37,976 bases of DNA from Serratia sp. H1w. GTDB lineage: Bacteria > Pseudomonadota > Gammaproteobacteria > Enterobacterales > Enterobacteriaceae. Below are positions 1-7,855 of this stretch, piece by piece. A model generated the notes under the pieces. The model worked only from the letters and a program-made list of their open reading frames with translations, ran no database searches and was not told where the DNA came from. The translations under genes were made by a program, and so were the position numbers. The DNA lies in NCBI RefSeq assembly GCF_000633355.1, contig NZ_AYMQ01000139.1, positions 1-37,976 on the forward strand, read 5' to 3'. Position 1 is the stretch's first letter. Each line of letters begins with the position of its first letter.

Positions 1-198
1 TCCTTTTTGGGGAGAGGGTTGGAGTGAGGGGGAGCAACGAGCGCCGGAGTATCAACCAAAGCTATCGCCCGCCAGTTTCCGCCCTCACCACTACACCGAG
101 CTGACTCCCTCTCCTTTTTGGGGAGAGGGTTGGGGTGAGGGGGAGCAACGAACGCGGGAGTATCAACCAAAACTATCGCCCGCCAGTTTCCGCCCTCA
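1..198. repeat. Imperfect tandem duplication (111-bp period) of a REP-like element plus the 3' end of the cytochrome gene
   Basis: Bases 1-87 are repeated at 112-198 with four mismatches by eye, giving a 111-bp offset; 88-111 is the spacer. Each copy starts in a REP-like hairpin. In the second copy this is CCCTCTCC (107-114), a seven-base loop and GGAGAGGG (122-129), followed by a GGTTGGGGTGAGGGGG-type tail. Each copy then runs into the last codons of the cytochrome c gene. The functional copy carries that gene's stop at 173-175, and the first copy carries a vestige of the gene end at 62-87. The hairpin lies 44 bases past the cytochrome stop. It could protect or end the transcript, but no T-run follows it. 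The first copy is cut by the window edge, so more copies may lie outside. Confidence 0.85.
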
Positions 199-1474
199 GT
201 TCAGCGATCCGCTGCGGCAAATCAGGCCACGGTTGCTGTTTGGCAAAGTCCTGCCGCAGGTATTGCAGCAGCGCGGTAATCTGCTCATCGTTAAGGTTAT
301 AGCGGAACGCTGGCATATAACCCAGTTCGCCTTTGACCGGCTGCTGAATACCGGAGAGCACCACGCGAATGGCATTATCCGGGCTGACGTTGTACAGATT
401 GCTGTTCAGCGCCAGAGAAGGACGTACGCCCTGCATCTGTGCGCCTTTCTCCTGCGAATGGCAGGCCATACAGGCACCAGAGAAAATCCGTGCTCCCTGC
501 GAAGACAGCGGTTCTACCGTTTGCTCCGCCAGTCGGTTGATCTCAACGGCGTTGCTGAGGCCCCCTGCATTCTGAGGATAGAAAGAGTGCAGATAAACGG
601 CGATGGCTTGCAGATCCTCTGGTGGCAACTGGGAAAGCCCTTCGGCGATCACCGGAGCCATGGGTCCTGCTGCTACCCCGTGGTTGCTGGAGTAACCGGT
701 TTGCATAAAGGTCAGCAGATCCTGCTGACTCCAGGGGATCGGCAAGTGAGCATTGCCAGTCAGTGCCGGAGCGGTCCAGCCTTCTGCGACCCCACCGCTC
801 AGATGTTTACTGCCCCCCTGCTCGCCAAACAGCAGGTTGCGTGGTGAATGGCAGGCGCTGCAATGGCCCAGACCTTCCGTCAGATAGGCTCCCCGGTTCC
901 ACTCTTCGCTTTGGCTGGCGTCAGGCTGCATGGCACCGGGCGTCAGATAGAGCCAGTTCCAGGTCACAATGCCCTGACGGATATTGAATGGAAAGTGCAG
1001 CGCAGTTTTAGGCGGTTGGTAATGTACCGCCGGCTGCGTCATCAGGTAGGCATACAACGCCTTGAGATCTTCGTCGCTGGTGCGGGTGAATGCGGTATAG
1101 GGAAATGCCGGATAGAGGTAATTCCCCTGGCGGTCGATCCCGTGGCGCATGGCGCGTTCAAAGGCGGGATAGGACCATCTGCCGATGCCGGTTTCCACAT
1201 CGGGCGTAATATTGCTGGTGTAGATGGTGCCGAACGGGATCTCCATCGCCAGCCCGCCGGTATTGCGTTCACCACCGGCGCGGGTGTGGCACACCGCACA
1301 ATCGCCAAGGGCGGCCAGGCGTTCGCCTTTCTCAATTTGCGCCGCACTGAAACTGTGGGTATCCAGACGCTCGGTTTGCACCATTTCTGGCTGCCAGGTA
1401 GCAATAGCGCCCACGGCCACGATGATGGCAACGGCCAGTGCGCCCAGCCCGGCGATTTTCTTTATCTTGTTCAT
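173..1474 (-). CDS. Membrane-anchored triheme cytochrome c, electron-transfer subunit of a periplasmic molybdo-dehydrogenase
   Basis: The 433-residue product has three CXXCH heme c sites, at about residues 59-63 (CAVCH), 205-209 (CSACH) and 335-339 (CMACH). Methionines suited to be axial ligands are seen near 272 (GPMAP) and 387 (GYMPAF). An uncleaved hydrophobic segment at about residues 8-27 would anchor it to the inner membrane with the hemes in the periplasm. This layout is that of the cytochrome subunits of membrane alcohol and aldehyde dehydrogenases, which pass electrons to quinone or a terminal oxidase. The ATG overlaps the TGA of the molybdopterin gene (ATGA), so translation is probably coupled and the two products probably work together. 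It is the last gene of its operon. The partner dehydrogenase is inferred from position alone; the substrate cannot be read from this gene. Confidence 0.93.
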   Translation of the reverse strand: MNKIKKIAGLGALAVAIIVAVGAIATWQPEMVQTERLDTHSFSAAQIEKGERLAALGDCAVCHTRAGGERNTGGLAMEIPFGTIYTSNITPDVETGIGRWSYPAFERAMRHGIDRQGNYLYPAFPYTAFTRTSDEDLKALYAYLMTQPAVHYQPPKTALHFPFNIRQGIVTWNWLYLTPGAMQPDASQSEEWNRGAYLTEGLGHCSACHSPRNLLFGEQGGSKHLSGGVAEGWTAPALTGNAHLPIPWSQQDLLTFMQTGYSSNHGVAAGPMAPVIAEGLSQLPPEDLQAIAVYLHSFYPQNAGGLSNAVEINRLAEQTVEPLSSQGARIFSGACMACHSQEKGAQMQGVRPSLALNSNLYNVSPDNAIRVVLSGIQQPVKGELGYMPAFRYNLNDEQITALLQYLRQDFAKQQPWPDLPQRIAELRAETGGR

Positions 1475-3703
1475 TTTTTACCCGCCTGCTGGCTGGAGGA
1501 GGCTAATGCCTTCAGGATCCGTTCTGGAGTGAAAGGGACTTCGCGCAGTCTGACGCCCAGCGCATCAAACAGGGCGTTGGCGATGGCGGCGGCACTCGGT
1601 ACGGAAGCGGATTCCCCGGCTCCCATTGGCGGTTCATGCGGGTTATCTAACAACTGAATATCTACCTGTGGCAGCTCGTCAAAGCGCAGCAGAGGGTAGC
1701 CGCCCCAATCCAATGCGGTCACTCCGCTTTGGTCAAAGGTGACAAACTCTTTCAGCACCCGGCTGGCAGACTGGATAATGTTGCCATGCACCTGATGGCG
1801 CACCCCGGCCGGGTTGACGATTTGCCCGCAGTCGTGGGTGACGTAGATGTTGTTCAGCTTGATTTGCCCGTTACGGCGATCCACGCTGAGATCGCAGACC
1901 CAGGCGGCCCATGCGGCACCAAAACCGGGAAACTTGCTGTGGAAGTAACGGGCGTAGGCGAAGCCCCGGCCATTGACCACGTCTTGATCCTCCGCCACCT
2001 GTTGGCGGTGGGCTGGCCCATCCTGCCAGTTGGCCTGCTTTTTCAGCGCGTGGATCAACGTGATGGCACGCGGATCGGTTAAATACCGTAGGCGGTAGGC
2101 GATCGGATCCTGCTTGGCCAGGTAAGCCAACTCGTCGATCCAGCTTTCGTGGGCGAATACGTTCGGCAGCGCCGACACGCCACGCATCCAGGAAGCCCGC
2201 ACGATCGGGGTCGCATCTTCCGCAATCACCCGCATATGCGGATATTCATATTGTGGCACAGCGGTACGATCGCCCATTTGCTGGACGTCTGGCAGGTTGG
2301 CGACCTTGCCGGTTAATACCAGTGGTAGGGTGACGGCGTTATTGGAGGGATAGCTGGTTCTCAGCTCATAGGCAGCCACCTGTTGATTGGCATCCAGCCC
2401 GCCACGTACACGGATCAACTGCCCGGTGCCTTTAGGCTCCCAGCCCGCTTCCTGCTCGCGCATCAACTGTACCCGCACCGGCTTGCCGGTGGCCTGTGAC
2501 AGCAGGGCTGCGTCTGCCGAAACGTCATCGGCGCAGTTACGGCCATAACAGCCGGAAGCCTCCATGCGGTTGATATGCACCTGCTCCGACTCACGGCCAA
2601 GCAATTTTGCGATGTCTTTGCGCAGTTCGTGGGGATTTTGCGTACCCGACCAGATTTCCGCCTGCTGGGCATTGACCATGGCCACGGCACAGGAAGGGCC
2701 GATGGAGGCATGTAAGTGATAAGGCCAGACGTAGTCGACATTGACCGGGGTGGCTACCGTGGCAAGGGCGCTGGTGGTTCCCGGATCGTCACGCAGAATT
2801 CGCTTGGCTTTCGGGATCGCTGTCAGCGTGGCGTGCAGCTTATCCAAAGATAAATCCGGTAATCCGGCCCAGGGTTGCCATTGCACCTTTAGCTGGCGCA
2901 TGGCGGCGATCGCCTGCTCCTCACGCTCGGCCACGATACCGATAAAGTCATTGATGACTACCAGTTTGACAATGCCGGGCAACTGGGCGATGGAATCATG
3001 ATCGACGGAGATCAGTGCTTTTCCCAACGGGGCGCTGCTGTCTGCACCGGCATAAGGTGGGCGGACGACTCGGCCATGCAGCATGCCCGGCAGACGCATA
3101 TCGTGCACATAGGTCAGTTGGCCGCGTACCTTAGCCGGAATATCGACGCGTGCGATCGGTTTGCCCACATACTGGCCGCTTTGCGGGCTTTTCAGCGCTA
3201 CATTGCTGTCCAGAGGGCGGTGCAAATCCTGCCCACGCGCCAGCTCGGCGTAGCTCAAACGGATTGTGGGAGCATCGGTGGCAAACACGAAGCCATTCGC
3301 TGTGGTCAACTGGGTGGCCGGGCGTTTGAAGGCACTGGCAGCCAGGTCCAGCAACAGTTGCCTCACCTGTGCCGCGGCCTGACGCAGAGGGACCGAAGTC
3401 ACCTGAATCGTGGCGCTGGCGATGGTTGGGCCCTGATCGGGCGTGCGATTGGTGTCGCCCAGGATCATGGTGACATCCTCGAACGCCACGTCCATTTCAT
3501 CGGCGACAATCTGCGCCAGCGAAGTGCGCACGCCGGTGCCGAGATCGACGTGGCCGTTAAACGCGGTCACTTTACCGTCGGCACTGAGGGCAATAAAGCT
3601 GCTGACCGCTGCCAGCCAGTGCATTCAGGGGCAGCAAACTGCTCACCATCACGACGCCACCCGCTTGCAGCAGGCGACGGCGGGTTATTTGCATCTCTAT
3701 CAT
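1471..3703 (-). pseudogene. Molybdopterin-binding subunit of an aldehyde oxidase / isoquinoline 1-oxidoreductase type enzyme, frame disrupted
   Basis: The natural start is the ATG at 3703, overlapping the stop of the [2Fe-2S] gene. It gives a Tat signal (TRRRLLQAGG, then a hydrophobic stretch ending NALAGSG), but this frame stops soon after, at about 3572. The rest of the protein (FIALSADGKVTAFNGHVDLGTG onwards) lies in the +1 frame and is open from about 3624 to 1471. The full span is 2233 bases, one more than a multiple of three, so a single extra base (or loss of two) near 3600-3625 explains the break. Restored, it would be about 743 aa, close to the family's usual length. The C-terminal GAGE motif holding the catalytic Glu is intact near residue 697. 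The rest shows no further breaks, suggesting a recent mutation or a sequencing error. Internal starts would give an enzyme without its export signal. Homologues hydroxylate N-heterocycles or oxidise aldehydes; the substrate here is unknown. Confidence 0.82.
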
Positions 3704-4173
3704 TGGGCACCGCGCTCGGCCAGTAGCCGCTTGGCCTGCTGCGCCGCAGCCAGGATTTCCAGATGGGTGCCACAGCGGCACAGGTTGAAGGCCAATTCGT
3801 TTTTGATCTGTTGTTCACTGGCCTGGGGATCGCGCTCGAACAGCGCCACCAGCGTCATGATCATGCCGTTGGTGCAATAGCCGCACTGTGCGGCCTGTTC
3901 ATCGATAAAGCCCTGTTGCACCGGATGCAGCTCGCCTTCCTGGCTTAGCCCTTCCAGCGTCGTGACTTTTTTCCCCTGCGCGGCAGATAGCGGGGTGGAG
4001 CAAGAGCGGGCGGCAACCCCGTCGATCAGCACGGTGCAGGCACCGCATTCCCCCAGGCCGCAGCCATATTTGGGGCCGTTGAGTTGCAGGTCGTTGCGTA
4101 GAACATACAGCAGGGGAGTCTCTGGTGGGATATTGCTCAGTGCGACCAAACGGCCATTAACATTAATTTCCAT
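3700..4173 (-). CDS. [2Fe-2S] subunit of a molybdo-hydroxylase (IorA/NicA-like)
   Basis: The 157-residue protein has the two-cluster layout of the small subunit of xanthine-oxidase family enzymes. The plant-ferredoxin type site has Cys 38, 43, 46 and 58 (CGLGECGAC...C). The helical-domain site has Cys 97, 100, 132 and 134 (CGYC...CRC). It has no signal peptide. In this family the small subunit folds in the cytoplasm and is exported with the Tat-tagged large subunit, which fits the Tat signal in the next gene. It relays electrons from the molybdenum centre to the cytochrome. AAGGAT at 4184-4189 sits 10 bases before the ATG. Its TGA overlaps the next gene's ATG. Small subunits of nicotinate dehydrogenase and isoquinoline oxidoreductase have the same size and motifs, so the substrate cannot be assigned. 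Confidence 0.94.
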   Translation of the reverse strand: MEINVNGRLVALSNIPPETPLLYVLRNDLQLNGPKYGCGLGECGACTVLIDGVAARSCSTPLSAAQGKKVTTLEGLSQEGELHPVQQGFIDEQAAQCGYCTNGMIMTLVALFERDPQASEQQIKNELAFNLCRCGTHLEILAAAQQAKRLLAERGAQ

Positions 4174-4380
4174 GAAAAACCCTATCCTTAATGAGTTTAA
4201 TTTTTTGTGAAGTCTATGTTAGTGATTGGAGAGTTGTTTGATCAAAAGAGGGGTTTTCTATGGTTAGCAGGATAATTATTGCAACTAGATGTTGCGTATT
4301 GCCTTGATACTCAAGAAGAGTTATGGGAGGGCGGAGCCAGCGGCGAAGCCAATGCTCGCCGCTGTTGTGGATAGGTTTAC
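4174..4380 (-). promoter_or_regulatory. Intergenic region likely holding the promoter of the molybdo-hydroxylase operon
   Basis: No gene is seen in these 207 bases between the carbonic anhydrase stop and the [2Fe-2S] start, and the operon needs a promoter here. On the minus strand a weak pair, TTGATC then TAACAT with an 18-base spacer, lies about 40-70 bases before the [2Fe-2S] ATG. Each box matches the sigma-70 consensus at only four of six bases, so it is a guess. The half nearer the carbonic anhydrase holds the hairpin listed separately. Confidence 0.4.
4338..4364 (-). terminator. GC-rich stem-loop downstream of the carbonic anhydrase gene
   Basis: A perfect 9-bp inverted repeat, CAGCGGCGA and TCGCCGCTG, encloses a 9-base loop 17 bases past the carbonic anhydrase stop. 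It would form a stable hairpin in that transcript. There is no U-run after it on the minus strand, so it is not a classical intrinsic terminator and may only stabilise the 3' end. Confidence 0.35.
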
Positions 4381-5115
4381 CTAAAGGAACTCGACCTTGC
4401 CGCCGTCCAGATGGTACATGCTGCCGACAATCTTGATTTTTCCGTCCTCTTCCAGTTTTTTCAGCACCGGGCTGTTTTTGCGGATATCGTCAATGGTCAT
4501 GGTGACGTTGGTTTTGGCCACGGCATCGACAAACTTGCCGTTGTTACCGTTGCGTTCTCCCGTAAATTCGGTCTTGTCGATGGCCGGTTTGATCTTGTTG
4601 AGCAGCCCGGTCAGGTTGCCCAGCTCGACATTCTCGATGGCTCCCTTTACCGCACCGCAGGCGGTATGCCCCATCACCAGCACCACTTTGGCTCCGGCAG
4701 CGGCACAGGCAAACTCCATGCTGCCCAGAATATCGTCATTCTGAATATTACCGGCCACGCGGGCGTTAAAGGTTTCACCGATGCCGACATCCAGCAGGAT
4801 CTCCGCCGGGGCTCGTGAGTCAATGCAGCTTAAAATCACCGCGGCCGGGAACTGTCCCTGTGCGCTGGCCTGTTTTTGGGCGACATAATCATGCTGCTGC
4901 ATTTTGCCTTCACGAAAACGCATGTTGCCGTGTTTAAAGCTTTCGATGATCTCGTCCGGCGTCATTTTATCGCGCTGTTCTTTGGTCATCGCGGCGGCAA
5001 AGGCCACCGAGGGGGCGGTGAAACCGGCAATGCCGGTCACGGCTAATACTGACAGGGCCGCGGTACGTTTTAATAGGGCACGGCGTGGTGGTTCTTGGGC
5101 GGGCTGCTTACTCAT
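4381..5115 (-). CDS. Periplasmic (Tat-exported) beta-class carbonic anhydrase
   Basis: This enzyme interconverts CO2 and bicarbonate. The 244-residue product shows the beta-class zinc site: CIDSR (Cys 97, Asp 99, Arg 101) and HTAC (His 150, Cys 153), with AGN at 121-123. The N-terminus, PPRRALLKRTA followed by a hydrophobic run ending near AFAA at about residue 41, is a twin-arginine signal, so the enzyme should act in the periplasm. The start at 5115 was chosen over a longer frame because AAGGAA (5124-5129) lies 8 bases upstream and the signal then begins properly. Upstream is a divergent intergenic region shared with mltB. It seems to be its own transcription unit. The family is clear; the physiological role of a periplasmic beta-carbonic anhydrase here is not shown by the sequence. 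Confidence 0.95.
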   Translation of the reverse strand: MSKQPAQEPPRRALLKRTAALSVLAVTGIAGFTAPSVAFAAAMTKEQRDKMTPDEIIESFKHGNMRFREGKMQQHDYVAQKQASAQGQFPAAVILSCIDSRAPAEILLDVGIGETFNARVAGNIQNDDILGSMEFACAAAGAKVVLVMGHTACGAVKGAIENVELGNLTGLLNKIKPAIDKTEFTGERNGNNGKFVDAVAKTNVTMTIDDIRKNSPVLKKLEEDGKIKIVGSMYHLDGGKVEFL

Positions 5116-5372
5116 GGTTGTTATTCCTTGTGCTATTGAAGGGACAAAACGTCGCACAGGTTCACTGAGTAAACATCGAGAGCCTGTTGATGACGTGAGT
5201 TGGATTTCGTCTGGCAAGATGTAAGCAATTTAAGTGTATACACCGCCCCACTTTTCGCCTGGTTATTTTGTGGGCAAGAGAGCGTTGAAACCTTGTATAT
5301 TCCTGTTTGTTCGCGTCAGACAATGGCTTAACATAGCGACAACTTCTTTTGCCTGGCCTATATGGATATCCG
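5116..5372. promoter_or_regulatory. Divergent intergenic region between carbonic anhydrase and mltB, with a 10-bp palindrome
   Basis: These 257 bases must hold promoters for both flanking genes. An open frame continues upstream of the carbonic anhydrase start but has no ribosome site and is not taken as coding. A perfect palindrome, GTGTATACAC, lies at 5234-5243. The mltB side is AT-rich, with loose candidates such as TTGTTC and TAACAT spaced 16 bases apart ending near 5336. No box is strong enough to call a promoter with confidence. Confidence 0.4.
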
Positions 5373-6452
5373 ATGCGTCATCTGGTTACGCTTTTACCCC
5401 TGATCCCTTTGCTGGCTGCCTGTAGCAGCGAACCTAAACCTACCGAGCAATTGGCTCCGCCGGATAGCCTGGTGCAGAGTGGTTTTGTGCTTGAGCCGGA
5501 ACATGCCATTCATCCGTTGGGCGGCGACTTTGCCGATAACCCGGCGGCGGCACGTTTTATCGACAAGATGGTGCAGGAGCATGGTTTTGAGCGCCAGCAG
5601 TTGCATGACGTGTTGGCTCAGGCCAAACAGCTGGACTGGGTCGTTGCCCTGATGGATAAGCAGGCACCGGCAGGCAAGCCAGCGACCACGCCAAACGGTG
5701 CCTGGATCCGCTATCGCAACAAGTTCCTGACGCCAGACAACATTCAGAACGGGGTGGTGTTCTGGAATAAGTATGAGGCGGAGCTAAAGCGCGCCGAGCA
5801 GATTTATGGCGTGCCGCCAGAAATTATCGTCGGCATTATCGGGGTGGAAACCCGCTGGGGCCGGGTGATGGGCAAAACCCGCATTATCGATGCGCTGGCG
5901 ACGCTGTCGTTTAACTATCCACGCCGTGCTGAATACTTTAGTGGCGAGCTGGCGACCTTCCTGCTGATGGCGCGTACCGAAGGTGACGATCCGCTTTCCC
6001 TGCGCGGCTCCTACGCTGGTGCCATGGGTTACGGTCAGTTTATGCCTTCGTCGTTCAAGAGCTATGCGGTTGACTTCAACGGCGATGGCCATATCAACCT
6101 GTGGGACCCGGTGGATGCCATCGGTAGCGTAGCCAACTACTTCAAAGCGCATGGCTGGACGCGCGGGGCCACGGTGGCGGTACCGGCTAACGGCCAGGCT
6201 CCCGGTTTAGAGACCGGTTTTAAAACCAACTACTCGGTGGCTACGCTGGCCGCGGCTGGGTTGACACCGCAGGGCTCGTTGGAAGGCAATCAGCAGGTCA
6301 GCCTGTTGCGTCTGGATATGGGTAACCGCTATCAATACTGGTACGGCTTGCCGAACTTCTACGCCATCACCCGCTATAACCACAGCGTGCATTATTCGAT
6401 GGCGGTCTGGCAGTTGGGTGAAGCGGTCGGCCAGGCACGCCGCGGGCGGTGA
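5373..6452 (+). CDS. mltB: Membrane-bound lytic murein transglycosylase B
   Basis: MltB cleaves the MurNAc-GlcNAc bond of peptidoglycan, leaving 1,6-anhydro-muramic ends, and is anchored to the inner face of the outer membrane as a lipoprotein. The 359-residue product starts with a short signal and lipobox LAAC (Cys 17). It then closely follows the E. coli MltB sequence as I remember it, including the PPEIIVGIIGVETRWGR stretch with the catalytic Glu at 159, AMGYGQFMPSS, the DFNGDGHINLWDP calcium-binding loop, and the C-terminal YNHS and MAVWQLGEAV. The ATG at 5373 was chosen over a TTG 24 bases earlier because it gives a normal lipoprotein signal; GGAT at 5364-5367 is a weak ribosome site. 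It stands alone on the plus strand between minus-strand genes. Confidence 0.95.
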   Translation: MRHLVTLLPLIPLLAACSSEPKPTEQLAPPDSLVQSGFVLEPEHAIHPLGGDFADNPAAARFIDKMVQEHGFERQQLHDVLAQAKQLDWVVALMDKQAPAGKPATTPNGAWIRYRNKFLTPDNIQNGVVFWNKYEAELKRAEQIYGVPPEIIVGIIGVETRWGRVMGKTRIIDALATLSFNYPRRAEYFSGELATFLLMARTEGDDPLSLRGSYAGAMGYGQFMPSSFKSYAVDFNGDGHINLWDPVDAIGSVANYFKAHGWTRGATVAVPANGQAPGLETGFKTNYSVATLAAAGLTPQGSLEGNQQVSLLRLDMGNRYQYWYGLPNFYAITRYNHSVHYSMAVWQLGEAVGQARRGR

Positions 6453-6490
6453 GTTTTTAGCTGAGTAAGGGAGTGATTCTGGTTCAGTGA

Positions 6491-6672
6491 TCGCCCCCGC
6501 ACCCTAGCCCTCTCCCACAGGGAGAGGGGACTGAATGTGCTACCCAGTGACTTCCGAATCTAGCTTTGGCACGGGCGCAGCATGCAGCGCCCCTACGGAG
6601 CGCCACTTTACCTGCCCTGTACGCTGAACTAGCTCCCTCTCCCTGTGGGAGAGGGTTGGGGTGAGGGGGTGA
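6491..6672. repeat. REPIN/MITE-like palindromic intergenic element
   Basis: Two 40-bp arms, 6491-6530 and 6633-6672, are reverse complements with six mismatches by eye. Each arm holds its own perfect hairpin of 9 bp with a 3-base loop: CCCTCTCCC ACA GGGAGAGGG at 6508-6528 and CCCTCTCCC TGT GGGAGAGGG at 6635-6655. In the middle is a third palindrome, GGGCGC/GCGCCC, at 6573-6592, centred within a base of the centre of the whole element. It contains no gene. It fills the space between the converging 3' ends of mltB and the HlyD-type gene and could limit read-through or protect both mRNAs. The arms are related to the hairpin at 107-129. Confidence 0.85.
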
Positions 6673-6675
6673 CCA

Positions 6676-7845
6676 TTAACGTTCGCGCAGTGACTCCTTC
6701 ACCTTGTTCAGCGGTTTGCTCAGATAATCCAGCACGCTTTTCTGCCCGGTCTTGATCTCCACGCTGGCCACCATCCCCGGCACAATCGGGAACTTCTTAC
6801 CGGCCTTGTTCATCAGTTCTGCCTGTTTGGTCCGTACGTAAACCCGATAGTAATACTGGTCGCGTTTCACTTCGTCCTGAATGGTATCCGGTGATACGTT
6901 TTCCACCTCGCCACTCAGGTTGCCATAAATCGAAGAATCATAGGCGGTGACCTTGACGGTGGCAGGCAGGCCAGGACGGATATAGGCGATATCCCGTGGG
7001 TTGATGCGGGTTTCGATCAGCAACTGATCTTCCAGCGGCACGATCTCCATCAGCTTACCGCCCGGCTGCAATACACCGCCCACGGTGGTCACCTGAATGT
7101 CCTTCACGATCCCACGCACCGGCGAAACCATGGTGGCGCGATCCAGCTGATCTTCCTTACCGTTCACCAGCTCCAACTGGGCGTCGAGGTCGGCGTTGTT
7201 TTTGACCTGCTCCTCGCGCGCGCGTACGGCATACTGGTTCTGGGCCTCATCAATCTTGCCGCGCAGCTCGCTGACCTGTCGCCTCAGGCGGATCACTTCA
7301 ACCTGCCCGGCGGCCCCTTTGGCGACCAGCGGTTCGGTCATGCGTAATTCCTGCTGGACCAACTGCATCGATTGTTGCAAGTTGGTGACGGTCTCATCGC
7401 GGTTGCGCTTGCGGGAGTCATAGAGCTGACGCTCACGAGCCACCAGATCCGGTTCCTTCAGGGTATCGGCGCTAAACTGCAAAGGTGCGCCGGTCAGCTC
7501 GGAGCGCAGACGTTCGGCGGAAGCGCGTAGGGTCCGCACGCGGGAAAAGGCTTCGCCATAGTTGGACTGAAAGCGTTTCACGTCCAACTGCGCCAGTTTC
7601 TGGCCTTTGCTGACGATGTCCCCTTCGTGCACATACAGGTGATCGATAATCCCACCGTCCAGGCTCTCAATCAGCTGCGCCCGGCTCAAGGGAGTGACCT
7701 TGCCGGTGCCGACGGTGACTTCATCGAGTATCGCAAAATAGGCCCAGACCACGAACAGGATCAGCCCCAACAGCGTCAACCAAAGTACCGAGGAATGCCG
7801 CCGCCCCTGCCGTGCCAGATCGTCTTGCATGGTGATATTGCTCAT
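6676..7845 (-). CDS. bapD: HlyD-family periplasmic adaptor of the adhesin type I secretion system
   Basis: The 389-residue protein links the inner-membrane ABC exporter to the outer-membrane channel. It has a short cytoplasmic N-terminus, one transmembrane helix at about residues 19-40, a biotinyl-lipoyl half-motif (GGIIDHLYVHEGDIVSKGQ, about 64-82), and a long charged, Leu/Gln-rich stretch at about 90-230 expected to form the coiled-coil hairpin. A second lipoyl half (VSPVRGIVKDIQV) and a C-terminal beta domain follow. It begins 10 bases after the exporter gene stop, with AGGAA (7852-7856) overlapping that stop, so the two are co-translated. It is the last gene of the operon. The symbol follows the Salmonella bapABCD order and is by analogy; LapC is an equivalent name in other genera. 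Confidence 0.93.
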   Translation of the reverse strand: MSNITMQDDLARQGRRHSSVLWLTLLGLILFVVWAYFAILDEVTVGTGKVTPLSRAQLIESLDGGIIDHLYVHEGDIVSKGQKLAQLDVKRFQSNYGEAFSRVRTLRASAERLRSELTGAPLQFSADTLKEPDLVARERQLYDSRKRNRDETVTNLQQSMQLVQQELRMTEPLVAKGAAGQVEVIRLRRQVSELRGKIDEAQNQYAVRAREEQVKNNADLDAQLELVNGKEDQLDRATMVSPVRGIVKDIQVTTVGGVLQPGGKLMEIVPLEDQLLIETRINPRDIAYIRPGLPATVKVTAYDSSIYGNLSGEVENVSPDTIQDEVKRDQYYYRVYVRTKQAELMNKAGKKFPIVPGMVASVEIKTGQKSVLDYLSKPLNKVKESLRER

Positions 7846-7855
7846 TGATCGTTCC

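Noticed and set aside
233-1657. Plus-strand open frames opposite the cytochrome and molybdopterin genes
   Set aside because: The minus strand here carries clear heme and molybdopterin family motifs; the plus-strand products resemble nothing I recognise.
5116-5217. Longer start for the carbonic anhydrase (34 extra residues)
   Set aside because: It would bury the Tat signal inside the protein and has no ribosome site, unlike the ATG at 5115.
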